A stretch of 64,000 bases of DNA from Mangrovicoccus algicola (GTDB lineage: Bacteria > Pseudomonadota > Alphaproteobacteria > Rhodobacterales > Rhodobacteraceae), in NCBI RefSeq assembly GCF_014903745.1, contig NZ_JACVXA010000011.1, positions 1-64,000 of the forward strand, in the 5' to 3' direction. Shown piece by piece: positions 43,453 to 52,418 of the stretch. The notes under the pieces were generated by a model. It searched no databases, was not told the origin of the DNA, and saw nothing but the letters and a program-made list of their open reading frames with translations. How positions within the stretch are numbered: position 1 is the first letter of the stretch; the number at the start of each line of letters is the position of its first letter. A program made the translations under genes and the position numbers.

Positions 43453-43801
43453 TCCCATTTCCTTTCCGGTGGCGGCACCGCCGCCTCCGGCCGCTCCCGG
43501 GTCGCAGGCAGACAACCACGATCGAGCAGAAGAAGATCGAACCTGGACAGCGATACTCGCCCCCGCGCAAGCGGGGGCTTTTTCCATCCGTGGCGGCGCG
43601 GCACGGGCTGAATGAGGCCTGCAGGGGCGGCTTGCGCGCGACCTGGGGTGCCGGGGCACCCGCGCCGCCTGCACCCGCCCAGAATTGCGGCAGTGCGGCG
43701 GGGATTTCGCCGCATCCGCATGGTCGCGCTTGGCAGCGCGATCCGTCATGGCCTATTCATGTGCCAGTCTTTCGATCCCAATGGACTCGCAGGGGGCGGC
43801 C
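43453..43801. other. Intergenic region between nrdJ and the P-loop kinase gene
   Basis: Apart from the terminator at 43559-43583, these 349 bases hold no recognised gene, repeat or promoter. Confidence 0.5.
43559..43583 (+). terminator. Rho-independent terminator of nrdJ
   Basis: A perfect eight-base stem GCCCCCGC/GCGGGGGC (43559-43566, 43571-43578) with a GCAA tetraloop is followed by TTTTT, 107 bases past the nrdJ stop. Confidence 0.9.
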
Positions 43802-44389
43802 ATGCGGCACGAGACCTGGTCTAAGAAACGCAGCGGCTGCCGGATCCACATTTTCGGCGCTTCCGGATCGGGCACCTCCACCCTGGGGCGGGCGCTGGCC
43901 GGGGCGCTGGCCTCCCAGCATTTCGACAGCGACGATTTCTACTGGATGCCGACCGATCCGCCCTTCTGCGAGCGCCGCCCCGAGGCGGAGCGCCTGGCGC
44001 TGATGCAGGCGGTCTTCGTGCCGCGCAGCGACTGGGTGCTGTCGGGATCGCTGGAGCGCTGGGGACTGCCCCTCGCGCCGCGAGTGACGGTCGGGATCCA
44101 CCTGTCGCTGGAACCCGAGATCCGGCGCGCCCGGCTGGAACGGCGCGAGGCGCTGCGCTGTGCCTGCGGGCGCGGCTGGGGGCAGCCCTTCTGCCAGCGC
44201 TGCACCGCCTTCCTGTGCTGGGCCGACCGCTACGAGGCGGGCGACCGCCCCGGGCGCAACCTGCAGGTCGATGGCGACTGGGCGCGCGCGCTGGCCTGTC
44301 CGGTGCTTCTGCTGGACAGCAGCTGGCCCGTGACGGAACTTGTCGGGACCGTCCTGGACAGGCTTGACCAGATGACGGCGCTGGCCTAG
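43802..44389 (+). CDS. P-loop kinase-like protein without the Walker lysine
   Basis: A 195-residue protein resembling small P-loop kinases (adenylate kinase/shikimate kinase-like). The P-loop reads FGASGSGTSTLGRAL, with Thr where the Walker lysine is expected. A DSDDFYW acceptor-site motif, DWVLSGSLERWG and a Cys-rich patch (CACGRGWGQPFCQRC) follow. The same GSGT(T/S)T variant occurs in a bacterial group I cannot name reliably. Substrate unknown. The ATG at 43802 is preceded by AGGGGGC. prmA follows after 35 bases. Confidence 0.78.
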   Translation: MRHETWSKKRSGCRIHIFGASGSGTSTLGRALAGALASQHFDSDDFYWMPTDPPFCERRPEAERLALMQAVFVPRSDWVLSGSLERWGLPLAPRVTVGIHLSLEPEIRRARLERREALRCACGRGWGQPFCQRCTAFLCWADRYEAGDRPGRNLQVDGDWARALACPVLLLDSSWPVTELVGTVLDRLDQMTALA

Positions 44390-44424
44390 GGCCGGGGCCT
44401 GTTCCCTTCACCCCCGAGGACCCC

Positions 44425-45291
44425 ATGCCCACCTGGACCGCCCTGACCACGCTTGCCGATCGCGACAAGGCGGAGGCGCTTGCCGAGCGCCTCGAGGAGA
44501 TCGAGCCCGAGCCCTACGGCGTCGGCGCCTTCGAGATGGAGGACGGATCGGGCCTGTGGGAAATCGGCGGCTATTTCACCGAGGCCCCCGACGAGGTGGC
44601 GCTGGCGCTGCTGGCGGCGGCGCATGGGGCGAAATCCTTCACGGTCTCGGAACTGCCGGAAACCGACTGGGTCGCCAAGGTCCGCCGCGAACTGGCCCCG
44701 GTCGAGGCCGGGCGGTTTTGGCTGTATGGCAGCCATGATGCCGACAGCCTGCCCGATGACAAGGTGTCTCTGCTGATCGAGGCGGCGATGGCCTTCGGCA
44801 CCGGCCATCACGGCACCACCCAGGGCTGCCTGACCGCCTTCGACCGGCTGCTGAACCAGGGGTTCGCCACGGGCCCGGTGGCCGATATCGGCTGCGGCAC
44901 GGCGGTTCTGGCGATGGCGGCGGCAAAGGTCTGGGACATCGTGCCGGTGGCCAGCGATATCGATCCCGTCGCGGTCGAGGTGGCGCTGGCCAATGCCGCG
45001 GCCAACGGGCTGGAAGGCCGGATCCACGCGATCGAGGCGACCGGCTTCGACCATCCCGACCTGGCGGGGCATTTCCGGCTGATCTTCGCGAATATCCTGA
45101 AGGGACCGCTGATCGATCTGGCCCCGGACATGGGCCGCGCCGTCGCGCCGGCGGGCGCGATCATCCTGTCGGGGCTGCTCAACGACCAGGCCGGGGAAGT
45201 GCGTGCCGCCTACGAGGCGGAGGGCTTTGCGCTGGACGATCACCTGGTGCTGGGCGACTGGTCGACACTGACGATGATCCGCGCCGCCTGA
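44425..45291 (+). CDS. prmA: Ribosomal protein L11 methyltransferase
   Basis: A 288-residue methyltransferase. The N-terminal substrate-recognition domain is followed by the SAM domain with [27 protein letters not shown] and the FANILKGPL active-site motif. It trimethylates ribosomal protein L11. Length matches the family. A bidirectional terminator follows. Confidence 0.95.
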   Translation: MPTWTALTTLADRDKAEALAERLEEIEPEPYGVGAFEMEDGSGLWEIGGYFTEAPDEVALALLAAAHGAKSFTVSELPETDWVAKVRRELAPVEAGRFWLYGSHDADSLPDDKVSLLIEAAMAFGTGHHGTTQGCLTAFDRLLNQGFATGPVADIGCGTAVLAMAAAKVWDIVPVASDIDPVAVEVALANAAANGLEGRIHAIEATGFDHPDLAGHFRLIFANILKGPLIDLAPDMGRAVAPAGAIILSGLLNDQAGEVRAAYEAEGFALDDHLVLGDWSTLTMIRAA

Positions 45292-45320
45292 TCCGGCTCC
45301 GCGCGGCCCGCGGAAACGAC

Positions 45321-45350
45321 AAAGCCCCGGTCGCAGGACCGGGGCTTTTG
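45321..45350 (+). terminator. Rho-independent terminator of prmA
   Basis: A perfect 12-base stem AAAGCCCCGGTC/GACCGGGGCTTT (45321-45332, 45337-45348), GCAG loop and a short T-run. Its symmetry also allows it to work for the convergent DUF1127 gene. Confidence 0.9.
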
Positions 45351-45382
45351 ATTTTGCGCGGCGGTGCCGCGTCCGGGCCGGA

Positions 45383-45586
45383 TCAGGGCTTGGAGAAATC
45401 CATGTGGCGGATGTCGTAGCGCGAGATCCCCAGATCGGCCAGTTCCCGGTCGTCCAGCGCGTAAAGCTCGGCGCGCGCGGTCTCGGCTTCGCGCCAGCGG
45501 GTCCAGGCGGCGCGGGCGCGGTCGATGAGGGCGGCGGGGCCGTGGCCGGCGGTGCGGGGCAGGGTGTTGGTGGTGATGGCGGCCAT
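45383..45586 (-). CDS. DUF1127 (YjiS-like) protein
   Basis: A 67-residue protein. After an N-terminal Thr/Ala-rich part it has a helix ([18 protein letters not shown]) and the DUF1127 core [21 protein letters not shown], a much closer match than the copy at 12272-12436. AGAGGAC precedes the ATG. Function unknown; small arginine-rich DUF1127 proteins can bind RNA. Confidence 0.9.
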   Translation of the reverse strand: MAAITTNTLPRTAGHGPAALIDRARAAWTRWREAETARAELYALDDRELADLGISRYDIRHMDFSKP

Positions 45587-45620
45587 GTCGGTTGTCCTCT
45601 TCTCGGATCGGGCGGATGTG

Positions 45621-45716
45621 TCAGGACGGCTTCGATGCCGTTCGCAACAGCAGATAGGCCCCGCCGATCGCGGCCACAACCGACAGGAGAGCAAGTCCCC
45701 CTTGCGCCGGGCGCAT
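45621..45716 (-). CDS. Possible 31-residue membrane micro-protein
   Basis: A short frame ([20 protein letters not shown] and on) with one hydrophobic helix and a basic tail (LRTASKPS). It lies just upstream of the DUF1127 gene on the same strand. The ribosome site is weak (GCGAAGAC). The rest of 45587-45899 shows no other gene. Confidence 0.3.
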   Translation of the reverse strand: MRPAQGGLALLSVVAAIGGAYLLLRTASKPS

Positions 45717-45834
45717 GTCTTCGCAGTTGCAGCAAGTACCTGTTAAGCCAGCCGCCTCCAGCGTTGCCCGGCCCTGCGCGGCAGGCGATTGCGACCTTGC
45801 CCCCGCGACAGGCCTGCGAAAGCATTTGCCGGAT

Positions 45835-45849
45835 GTTCGCTTTTCGTGC
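45835..45849 (+). promoter_or_regulatory. Degenerate LexA box upstream of ruvC
   Basis: GTTCGCTTTTCGTGC matches GTTC-N7-GTTC except for one base (GTGC). It lies 50 bases upstream of the ruvC start, the same distance as the exact box at recA. ruvCAB is SOS-controlled in several bacteria. Confidence 0.45.
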
Positions 45850-45899
45850 TAGCCACGGGCAAAAGCGAATGACAACAACACGGGCAGGGCGGGCAGGCC

Positions 45900-46406
45900 A
45901 TGCGCATCATCGGCATAGACCCGGGCCTGCAGCGGCTCGGTTGGGGCGTGATCGAGTCCGAGGGCTCGCGCCTGCGCCATATCGGCAACGGCGTGCTGCT
46001 TTCGGGGCAGGGGGCGCTGGCGGAGCGGCTGGCGCGGCTGTTCCACGCGCTCAGCGAGGTGGTCGCGCGCTTTGCCCCCGACGGGGCGGCGGTGGAGCAG
46101 ACCTTCGTCAACAAGGATGCGGCCGGCACGCTGAAACTGGGCCAGGCGCGCGGCATCGCGATGCTTGTTCCGGCTCTGGCCGGGCTGGAGATCGGCGAGT
46201 ATGCTCCGAATGCGGTCAAGAAGGCGGTGGTGGGCGTGGGACATGCCGAGAAACATCAGGTGGAACACATGATCCGTCTCCAGTTCCCGGGGGTGACGCT
46301 GGCCAATGCCGACGCGACCGATGCGCTGGCCATCGCGCTGTGCCACCTGCGCCACAACCAGGCCAGCCACAGGCTGAACGCCGCGATCCTGAGGGCAAGG
46401 GGATGA
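45900..46406 (+). CDS. ruvC: Holliday junction resolvase RuvC
   Basis: A 168-residue resolvase with the RNase H-like core: [17 protein letters not shown] (first Asp), [10 protein letters not shown] (Glu) and [14 protein letters not shown] (two Asp). It cuts Holliday junctions in the RuvABC complex. ATG follows GGCAGG. Its stop overlaps the ruvA start (ATGA). Confidence 0.96.
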   Translation: MRIIGIDPGLQRLGWGVIESEGSRLRHIGNGVLLSGQGALAERLARLFHALSEVVARFAPDGAAVEQTFVNKDAAGTLKLGQARGIAMLVPALAGLEIGEYAPNAVKKAVVGVGHAEKHQVEHMIRLQFPGVTLANADATDALAIALCHLRHNQASHRLNAAILRARG

Positions 46407-47083
46407 TCGGCCGCCTTTCGGGACAGCTGGTCTACCGCGCGACCGACCATGTCATGATCGATGTGCAGGGCGTGGGCTACCTGGTCTATTGCGCCGAACG
46501 GACGCTGGCCGGCCTGCCCGCCCCGGGCGAGATGGTCTCGCTCTATACCGACATGCTGGTGCGCGAGGACCTGCTGCAGCTTTTCGGGTTCCGCACCCTG
46601 GCCGAGAAGGAATGGTACCGTCTGCTGTGCACGGTGCAGGGCGTGGGGGCCAAGGCGGCGCTGGCGATCCTTTCCGCGCTGGGTCCGGACGGGACCGGAC
46701 GGGCGATCACGCTGGGGGATGCCAATGCGGTGCGGCAGGCCCAGGGGGTCGGCCCGAAACTCGCGCAGCGGATCGTCATGGAGCTGAAGGACAAGGCCGC
46801 GAATGTGCTGGCCATGTCCACCCCCATCGCCGCCGCGCCCGCCATGGCGCGCCCGGTCCCGCGGGGCGCGGCGCCGCCGGTCGAATTGATCGAGGCGCCG
46901 GAGCCCTTGCCCGAACCCGTGGCGGACAACCGCCAGGCGGATGCGATCTCGGCGCTGGTCAATCTGGGATATTCCATGACCGAGGCGGCGACCGCCGTTG
47001 CCCGCGCCGCGCAGGATGCCCCCGAGGCCGATACCGCCCAGCTGATCCGCGCCGGGCTCAAGTCGCTGATGCCGAACGGATGA
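46403..47083 (+). CDS. ruvA: Holliday junction helicase subunit RuvA
   Basis: A 226-residue RuvA with an OB-fold ([20 protein letters not shown]), two helix-hairpin-helix motifs ([16 protein letters not shown] and [16 protein letters not shown]), a proline/alanine-rich linker, and the RuvB-binding C-terminal domain ([17 protein letters not shown]). It holds the junction and loads RuvB. Confidence 0.96.
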   Translation: MIGRLSGQLVYRATDHVMIDVQGVGYLVYCAERTLAGLPAPGEMVSLYTDMLVREDLLQLFGFRTLAEKEWYRLLCTVQGVGAKAALAILSALGPDGTGRAITLGDANAVRQAQGVGPKLAQRIVMELKDKAANVLAMSTPIAAAPAMARPVPRGAAPPVELIEAPEPLPEPVADNRQADAISALVNLGYSMTEAATAVARAAQDAPEADTAQLIRAGLKSLMPNG

Positions 47084-47117
47084 GCATGGCGGACGACGCC
47101 CGGGAGGGATGGCACTC

Positions 47118-48140
47118 ATGAGCGATCCGCTTCAGATGACGCCGGAGGAGACGCCGGAGGATCGCGACCGCGCCCTGCGGCCGCGGCAGCTGGAGGCCTT
47201 CATCGGCCAGGCGGAGGCGCGGGCCAACCTGGCGGTCTTCATCCAGTCCGCCCGCCAGCGCGCGGAGGCGATGGACCACACGCTGTTCCACGGCCCGCCC
47301 GGCCTGGGCAAGACGACGCTGGCGCAGATCGTGGCGAACGAGCTGGGCGTGGGGTTCCGCATGACCTCGGGGCCGGTCCTTGCCAAGGCGGGCGATCTGG
47401 CCGCGATCCTGACCAATCTGGAGGCGCGCGACGTCCTTTTCATCGACGAGATCCACCGGCTGAACCCGGCCGTGGAGGAGGTGCTGTACCCCGCGATGGA
47501 GGATTTCGAGCTGGACTTGGTGATCGGCGAGGGCCCGGCCGCGCGCACCGTGCGGATCGAGCTTCAGCCCTTCACCCTGATCGGCGCCACCACGCGGCTG
47601 GGACTTCTGACCACGCCGTTGCGCGACCGGTTCGGGATTCCGGTGCGGCTGCAATTCTACACGGTGGAGGAACTGACGCTGATCGTCAGCCGGGGCGCGC
47701 GCCTGCTGGGCGTGCCCTGCGATCCCGACGGCGCGGTGGAGATCGCGCGCCGCGCCCGTGGCACGCCGCGGATCGCCGGGCGGCTGCTGCGCCGGGTGGT
47801 CGATTTCGCCCTGGTCGAGGGGGACGGACGGATCACGCGCGCGCTGGCGGATGGCGCGCTCACCCGGCTGGGCGTCGACAATCTGGGTCTCGACACCGCG
47901 GACCGGCGCTATCTGCTGCTGCTGGCGGAGGCCTATGGAGGCGGTCCGGTGGGCATCGACACGATTGCCGCCGCCCTGAGCGAGAGCCGCGATGCGCTGG
48001 AAGAGGTGATCGAGCCCTTCCTGCTGCAGCAGGGCATGATCCAGCGCACGCCGCGCGGCCGGATGCTGGCCCGCGCCGCCTGGGATCACCTCGGCCTGAT
48101 CGCGCCGCGCCCCGCGGATCAGGGCAATCTCTTCGACTGA
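47118..48140 (+). CDS. ruvB: Holliday junction helicase subunit RuvB
   Basis: A 340-residue AAA+ motor with Walker [10 protein letters not shown] (59-67), Walker B LFIDEIH (about 107-113) and the winged-helix C-terminus ([13 protein letters not shown]). Two ATGs lie at 47109 and 47118. GGGAGGG abuts the first but is about 10 bases from the second, so 47118 is chosen. Confidence 0.96.
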   Translation: MSDPLQMTPEETPEDRDRALRPRQLEAFIGQAEARANLAVFIQSARQRAEAMDHTLFHGPPGLGKTTLAQIVANELGVGFRMTSGPVLAKAGDLAAILTNLEARDVLFIDEIHRLNPAVEEVLYPAMEDFELDLVIGEGPAARTVRIELQPFTLIGATTRLGLLTTPLRDRFGIPVRLQFYTVEELTLIVSRGARLLGVPCDPDGAVEIARRARGTPRIAGRLLRRVVDFALVEGDGRITRALADGALTRLGVDNLGLDTADRRYLLLLAEAYGGGPVGIDTIAAALSESRDALEEVIEPFLLQQGMIQRTPRGRMLARAAWDHLGLIAPRPADQGNLFD

Positions 48141-48285
48141 CCGGTCGCCGGGCATGGATCGGCCCATGGCGCGGACTGGGGGGGCGCAGGGGGCCTCCGC
48201 CGACCCCGCGGCACCGGAGGCGGCCGCGCCGACAGCGGCGGGATCGACGCATCCTGGTCCGGTCCGGAGGAATTCAGGGGAATGC

Positions 48286-48359
48286 TGGAGCGGGTGAAGG
48301 GAATCGAACCCTCGTCGTCAGCTTGGGAAGCTGCTGCTCTACCATTGAGCTACACCCGC
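48286..48359 (-). tRNA. tRNA-Gly (CCC)
   Basis: The minus strand folds into a cloverleaf: acceptor GCGGGTG pairing with CACCCGC, D-loop with GTAGCTCAATGGTAGAGC, anticodon loop TTCCCAA (anticodon CCC), T-arm GAGGGTTCGATTCCCTT, discriminator T, and an encoded CCA end (48286-48288). It reads glycine codon GGG. Confidence 0.95.
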
Positions 48360-48439
48360 TTGCGAGGCTCCGGATATCCGCCCCGGAGAGGGGCGTCAAG
48401 CGGGTTTTCGCAAGGCACCGCGCCGCCTTGCCGGGCGCG

Positions 48440-49360
48440 TCACCCGCGCGGATGCGCCCCGTGATAGACATCCATCAGCCGCGCCGCGTCCAGCGCGGTA
48501 TAGGCCTCGGTGGTCGAGAGGTTGGCATGTCCCAGAAGCTCCTGGATGGTGCGCAGATCGCCGCCGCGGTTTAGCAGGTGGCTGGCGAAACTGTGGCGCA
48601 GCGCATGCGGCGTGGCGGTGGCGGGCAGGCCCAGCTGCAGGCGGGTGGCGCGGATCACCTTCTGGATGGCGCTCTGGCCCAGCTCGCCGCCGCGCGCGCC
48701 GCGGAACAGCGGCCCGCCGGGCGAGAGGTCGAAGGGACACAGGCGGCGATAGCGTTCCACCGCTTCGCGGGCCACGGGCAGCACGGGCACCACGCGTTCC
48801 TTGCCGCCCTTGCCGATGATGCGCAGGCTGTCGGCCAGGGGGGCCTGTCCCGCATCCAGTCCCAGCGCCTCGGAGATCCGCAGACCGCAGCCGTAAAGCA
48901 GCGTCACCACCGCAACGTCCCGCGCCGCCACCCAGGGGTCGCGCGCCTGCAGCTCCACCGTCTGCAGGACCGCGCGGGCGGCATCCTCGGTCAGCGGGCG
49001 CGGCAGCTTGCGGGTATAGCGCGGCGAACGGGTGGACAGCACCGCGGTCGCATCGAATCCCTCGCGCTCGGACCACCAGTTGTAGAAGCTCTTGACCGCC
49101 GACAGCGCCCGCGCCCGCGACCGGGCGGCCAGCCCCTTGCCGGTTTCGTGGGCCAGCCAGGCGCGCATCGCCGTGAGGTCGACCTCGCGCAGCCTTGCGG
49201 GGGCGGCGCCGCCTTCCAGATAGCCTGCCATGAAGCCCAGATAGTCGCGCAGATCGGCGCCATAGGCCAGGATGGTGGCGTCGGATGCATCGTCCAGCGC
49301 CTTCAGCGATGTCAGCCAGCGTTCCAGCAGGTCCCGCGTGGCGGGGGGCAGGCCGATCAT
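48440..49360 (-). CDS. xerC: Tyrosine recombinase XerC
   Basis: A 306-residue tyrosine recombinase with all catalytic residues: Arg161 (GCGLRISE), Lys184 (GKGGKER), His252 and Arg255 (PHALRHSF), His278 (LLGHANLST) and Tyr287 (EAYT). With XerD it resolves chromosome dimers at dif. The DUF484 gene overlaps its start (ATGA), the usual neighbour of xerC in proteobacteria. Confidence 0.94.
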   Translation of the reverse strand: MIGLPPATRDLLERWLTSLKALDDASDATILAYGADLRDYLGFMAGYLEGGAAPARLREVDLTAMRAWLAHETGKGLAARSRARALSAVKSFYNWWSEREGFDATAVLSTRSPRYTRKLPRPLTEDAARAVLQTVELQARDPWVAARDVAVVTLLYGCGLRISEALGLDAGQAPLADSLRIIGKGGKERVVPVLPVAREAVERYRRLCPFDLSPGGPLFRGARGGELGQSAIQKVIRATRLQLGLPATATPHALRHSFASHLLNRGGDLRTIQELLGHANLSTTEAYTALDAARLMDVYHGAHPRG

Positions 49361-50052
49361 CCGATCAGCCCGCGCAGCGTCCGTTCGCAGCAGCGCCCGA
49401 ACAGGGTCAGCAGGTCGGTGGCATGGCCGGGCAGGTACTGGTCGGCATCGGCGGAGCCGATCGCCAGAAGCGCCGGCGGCGCGGTATCGCCCAGCTCCAG
49501 CCGGAACAGCGCCTCGCTGGCAACCGGGCCGCGGCTTTCGTCATGCAGGCGCGGCATCTTCTCGGGCACGCGGCGCAGCGCCACGGGCACCGGACGGCCG
49601 GACCGCCAGCTGTCGATATAGCGGGTGATGTCGCCGGTCCCCACCGGCACCAGCACGGGGTGCTCCATCGGCATGCGGCCCTCCACCAGGATGCGGATCG
49701 AGGCGGCGCGCAGGATGTCGGCGACGTCGCTGCCCAGGCAGTCGAGGAAGGCCTCCAGCTGCAGCGGGGCGATCATGGCGAGGATCGCGCGATGCACCTG
49801 GGACGTGGTGGAGACATTGTCATAGGCGGCCGAGATCACCGTCTGATGGGTGGTCTCCAGCCGCGCCAGCCGGTCCTCCAGCCGGGCGATGGCCAGGCCG
49901 CGCAGGTCGATGACATTGCCGCCGCGCAACCCGTCATCGGCCGCGATCAGCGCCGCCATCAATTCGGTATCCTCCAGCACGGCGGAGGGGTTTGTCAGGA
50001 TCTGGTCGCGCACATCCGGCTTTACCGCCGTCGCCGTGTCGGTCTGTGTCAT
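49357..50052 (-). CDS. DUF484 family protein
   Basis: A 231-residue protein with the DUF484 layout: a short helical N-terminus (VRDQILTNPSAVLEDTELM), a coiled segment (LAIARLEDRLARLETTHQTVI) and a GAF-like C-terminal domain (LFRLELGDTAPPALLAIGSAD). Function unknown. It overlaps xerC by 4 bases. The ATG at 50052 is preferred over an earlier in-frame codon. Confidence 0.88.
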   Translation of the reverse strand: MTQTDTATAVKPDVRDQILTNPSAVLEDTELMAALIAADDGLRGGNVIDLRGLAIARLEDRLARLETTHQTVISAAYDNVSTTSQVHRAILAMIAPLQLEAFLDCLGSDVADILRAASIRILVEGRMPMEHPVLVPVGTGDITRYIDSWRSGRPVPVALRRVPEKMPRLHDESRGPVASEALFRLELGDTAPPALLAIGSADADQYLPGHATDLLTLFGRCCERTLRGLIG

Positions 50053-50188
50053 CTGCTCTGCTGCCTCGGGCGTTGTTGTTGTGCCGAGGCTAGCGCATTT
50101 TCTCACCCTTGGGAATCGCCGAACCCTTAACGGCGGCGCCCGCTGCGTCTAGGCTGGCGCTTTGACGACCCCGAAAGCGAGTGATCCC

Positions 50189-50995
50189 ATGTCCGACCTG
50201 CCGCCCGATCCCGCCGTGACCCTGCTGGGCGACGGGCCCGCCCCCGCGATGGAGGGGGAATGGCCCGACCGGCAGGTGCTGCGTGTTGCACGGCCCGAAT
50301 TGCATGCCCTGGCGGTGACGGCGCCCCGGGGCCGGGTGCTGATCCTGGCCGGGGGCGGCTATGCCCGGCTGATGTACGACAAGGAAGGCATGGAGGTGGC
50401 CCGCTGGCTGGCCCGCGCGGGGCTGGAGCCGCATCTGCTGCTGCACCGGCTGCCCGGGCAGCCGGATGGCGCGGGCGGCACCTGGCCCGCCGATGTCGCG
50501 CTGCAGGACGGGCTTGCCGCGCTGGCGCATCTCGACGCGCTGGAGCCGCTGCCGCTGTTCATCCTGGGGCTGTCCTCGGGCGGGCACCTGGCGGGGGTGC
50601 TGGCCTGCCACGCGCCGCAGGCGGCGGGGGCGCTGATCGGCTATGCGCCGCTGAACGCCAATCACCGCGACCACAAGTTCCCGCCCGGCAAGCCGGATTA
50701 CCCCCCGGCGGAAAAGCAGGATTTCTACGATGCCTGGCCGGTGGGCCTGGCGGCGCATCCCCATGGCGTGCCGCGGGTGCCGCTGTTCCTGGCCTATGCG
50801 CTCGGCGACCGTTCGGTGCCGGTGCAGCATCTGACGCGCCTGCTGGAGACCGCCGCCGCCGAGGGTCTGGATGCGGATGCGCATGTCTTCGGACGGGCCC
50901 CGCACGGATTCGCCCTGCGCGACCGTTCCGGCAGCCATGCGGACTGGCCGCAGCTGGCCCTTGCCTGGATGGACCGGCGGCTGGCCTGCGGCTGA
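50189..50995 (+). CDS. Alpha/beta hydrolase (esterase-like)
   Basis: A 268-residue hydrolase with the nucleophile elbow GLSSGGHLAG, an oxyanion-type AGGGYARLMY, a catalytic Asp in YALGDRSVP and His in GRAPHGFAL. It resembles the acetyl xylan esterase/BD-FAE group. No signal peptide, so cytoplasmic; substrate unknown. The ATG at 50189 is favoured; TTG 50162 is a longer option. Confidence 0.82.
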   Translation: MSDLPPDPAVTLLGDGPAPAMEGEWPDRQVLRVARPELHALAVTAPRGRVLILAGGGYARLMYDKEGMEVARWLARAGLEPHLLLHRLPGQPDGAGGTWPADVALQDGLAALAHLDALEPLPLFILGLSSGGHLAGVLACHAPQAAGALIGYAPLNANHRDHKFPPGKPDYPPAEKQDFYDAWPVGLAAHPHGVPRVPLFLAYALGDRSVPVQHLTRLLETAAAEGLDADAHVFGRAPHGFALRDRSGSHADWPQLALAWMDRRLACG

Positions 50996-51106
50996 GCGCC
51001 GGCTTTTGCCGCGGGCGCGGGCGGCCTATCAGCGCAGGGACTCCCCCGGCGCGGCTGTTTGCGGTAACAGGAATGCGACCCTCTGGGGAGGCCAAAGGAG
51101 AGAGCC

Positions 51107-51760
51107 ATGAAATTCTTTGTCGATTCCGCCGATATCGACGCGATCGCCGAACTGAACGACCTGGGCATGGTCGACGGCGTGACCACCAACCCGTCGCTGA
51201 TCATGAAATCGGGGCGCGACATCCTCGAGGTGACGAAAGAGATCTGTGCCCTGGTCGAAGGCCCGGTTTCCGCCGAGGTGGTTTCGGTCGACGCGGAGCA
51301 GATGATCGCCGAGGGCCGCAAGCTGGCCGAGATCGCGCCCAACATCACCGTCAAGGTGCCGCTGACCTGGGACGGGCTGAAGGCGTGCAAGGTGCTCTCG
51401 GGCGAGGGCAAGATGGTCAATGTCACGCTGTGCTTCTCGGTCAACCAGGCGCTTCTGGCGGCCAAGGCGGGGGCGACCTTCATCTCGCCCTTCATCGGGC
51501 GGCTGGATGACATCAACCTCGACGGGATGGAGCTGATCGCCGATATCCGCGAGGTCTACGACAATTACGGCTTCGAGACCCAGATCCTCGCCGCCTCGAT
51601 CCGCTCGGCCAACCATGTCGCCGAAAGCGCGCGCATCGGGGCCGACGTGATCACCGCCCCGCCGGGCGTCATCAAGGCGCTGGCCAGCCATCCGCTGACC
51701 GACAAGGGGCTGGCCGCCTTCCTCGCCGATATCGAGAAGACCGGGCAGAAGATCCTCTGA
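51107..51760 (+). CDS. Small transaldolase / fructose-6-phosphate aldolase family
   Basis: A 217-residue enzyme of the TalC/FSA type. The Schiff-base lysine is Lys83 in [10 protein letters not shown], and [20 protein letters not shown] is conserved. Small transaldolases serve the pentose phosphate pathway, and FSA-type enzymes cleave fructose 6-phosphate; the choice is not certain, transaldolase being likelier. AAAGGAGAG precedes the ATG. Confidence 0.93.
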   Translation: MKFFVDSADIDAIAELNDLGMVDGVTTNPSLIMKSGRDILEVTKEICALVEGPVSAEVVSVDAEQMIAEGRKLAEIAPNITVKVPLTWDGLKACKVLSGEGKMVNVTLCFSVNQALLAAKAGATFISPFIGRLDDINLDGMELIADIREVYDNYGFETQILAASIRSANHVAESARIGADVITAPPGVIKALASHPLTDKGLAAFLADIEKTGQKIL

Positions 51761-51782
51761 TCCGGCGGATCGCCGCAGCATC

Positions 51783-51812
51783 GGGGCCGGGCCGCGGGGC
51801 GCCGGCCCCTTT
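51783..51812 (+). terminator. Terminator-like hairpin after the transaldolase gene
   Basis: Stem GGGGCCGG/CCGGCCCC (51783-51790, 51802-51809) followed by TTT, 23 bases past the stop. Confidence 0.6.
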
Positions 51813-51853
51813 GCGTTTCCGGCCCTGTCCGGCCCGGGACCGCCGCGCCAGCG

Positions 51854-51881
51854 AAAAGGGCGCATGGGGAACCATGCGCCC
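51854..51881 (-). terminator. Rho-independent terminator of the bactofilin gene
   Basis: A perfect ten-base stem GGGCGCATGG/CCATGCGCCC (51858-51867, 51872-51881) with TTTTC on the minus strand, 30 bases past the stop. Confidence 0.85.
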
Positions 51882-51911
51882 TGAAAGACGGTACCGAAGG
51901 CCCTGGACGGG

Positions 51912-52418
51912 TCAGCCCTGGCCGGGCGCAGGGCCTTCCGCGGCCTGGCGCGAGGCGGGCGGCGGCAGCGCCTCCTTGGCCTCGGCAAGCGGGTTTTCGT
52001 TGCGCTGCACCGAACCCTCGAAATGGGCCCCGGCCTCGATCGCGATGGTCTTGTGGATGATGTCGCCCTCGACACGGGCGGTGGAGGTCAGCCGGACCTT
52101 CAGCCCGCGCACCCGGCCGATCACCCGGCCATTGACCACCACGTCATCGGCGACGATCTCGCCGGAGACCACGGCGCCTTCGCCGACGGTCAGAAGCTGG
52201 GCGCGGATGTCGCCCTCGACCTTGCCCTGCACGGTGATGTCGCCCTGGGTGCGGACATTGCCGATGACCGTCAGGTCGGAGGACAGCACCGAGGCGGGCG
52301 CCTTCGGTGCTGCGGCCGGACCGGGCGCCGCCACGGGGCTGCGCGGTTCCGCCGGGGGCTTCTCGGCCTCGGCTGCAGGCTTGGATACCGGATCGGTGAG
52401 CTTATTTTTCTGAAACAT
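51912..52418 (-). CDS. Bactofilin family cytoskeletal protein
   Basis: A 168-residue bactofilin. A Pro/Ala-rich N-tail precedes a repeated right-handed beta-helix core (SDLTVIGNVRTQGDITVQGK and VVVNGRVIGRVRGLKVRL), and a Pro-rich C-tail follows. Bactofilins polymerise without nucleotide and localise peptidoglycan enzymes. It overlaps the M23 peptidase gene by 17 bases; the peptidase-bactofilin pair is a known functional unit. Confidence 0.93.
   Translation of the reverse strand: MFQKNKLTDPVSKPAAEAEKPPAEPRSPVAAPGPAAAPKAPASVLSSDLTVIGNVRTQGDITVQGKVEGDIRAQLLTVGEGAVVSGEIVADDVVVNGRVIGRVRGLKVRLTSTARVEGDIIHKTIAIEAGAHFEGSVQRNENPLAEAKEALPPPASRQAAEGPAPGQG

Noticed and set aside
40543-43749. 1068-codon minus-strand frame antisense to nrdJ
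   Set aside because: Shadow of nrdJ; no domain and Arg/His/Gly-rich composition.
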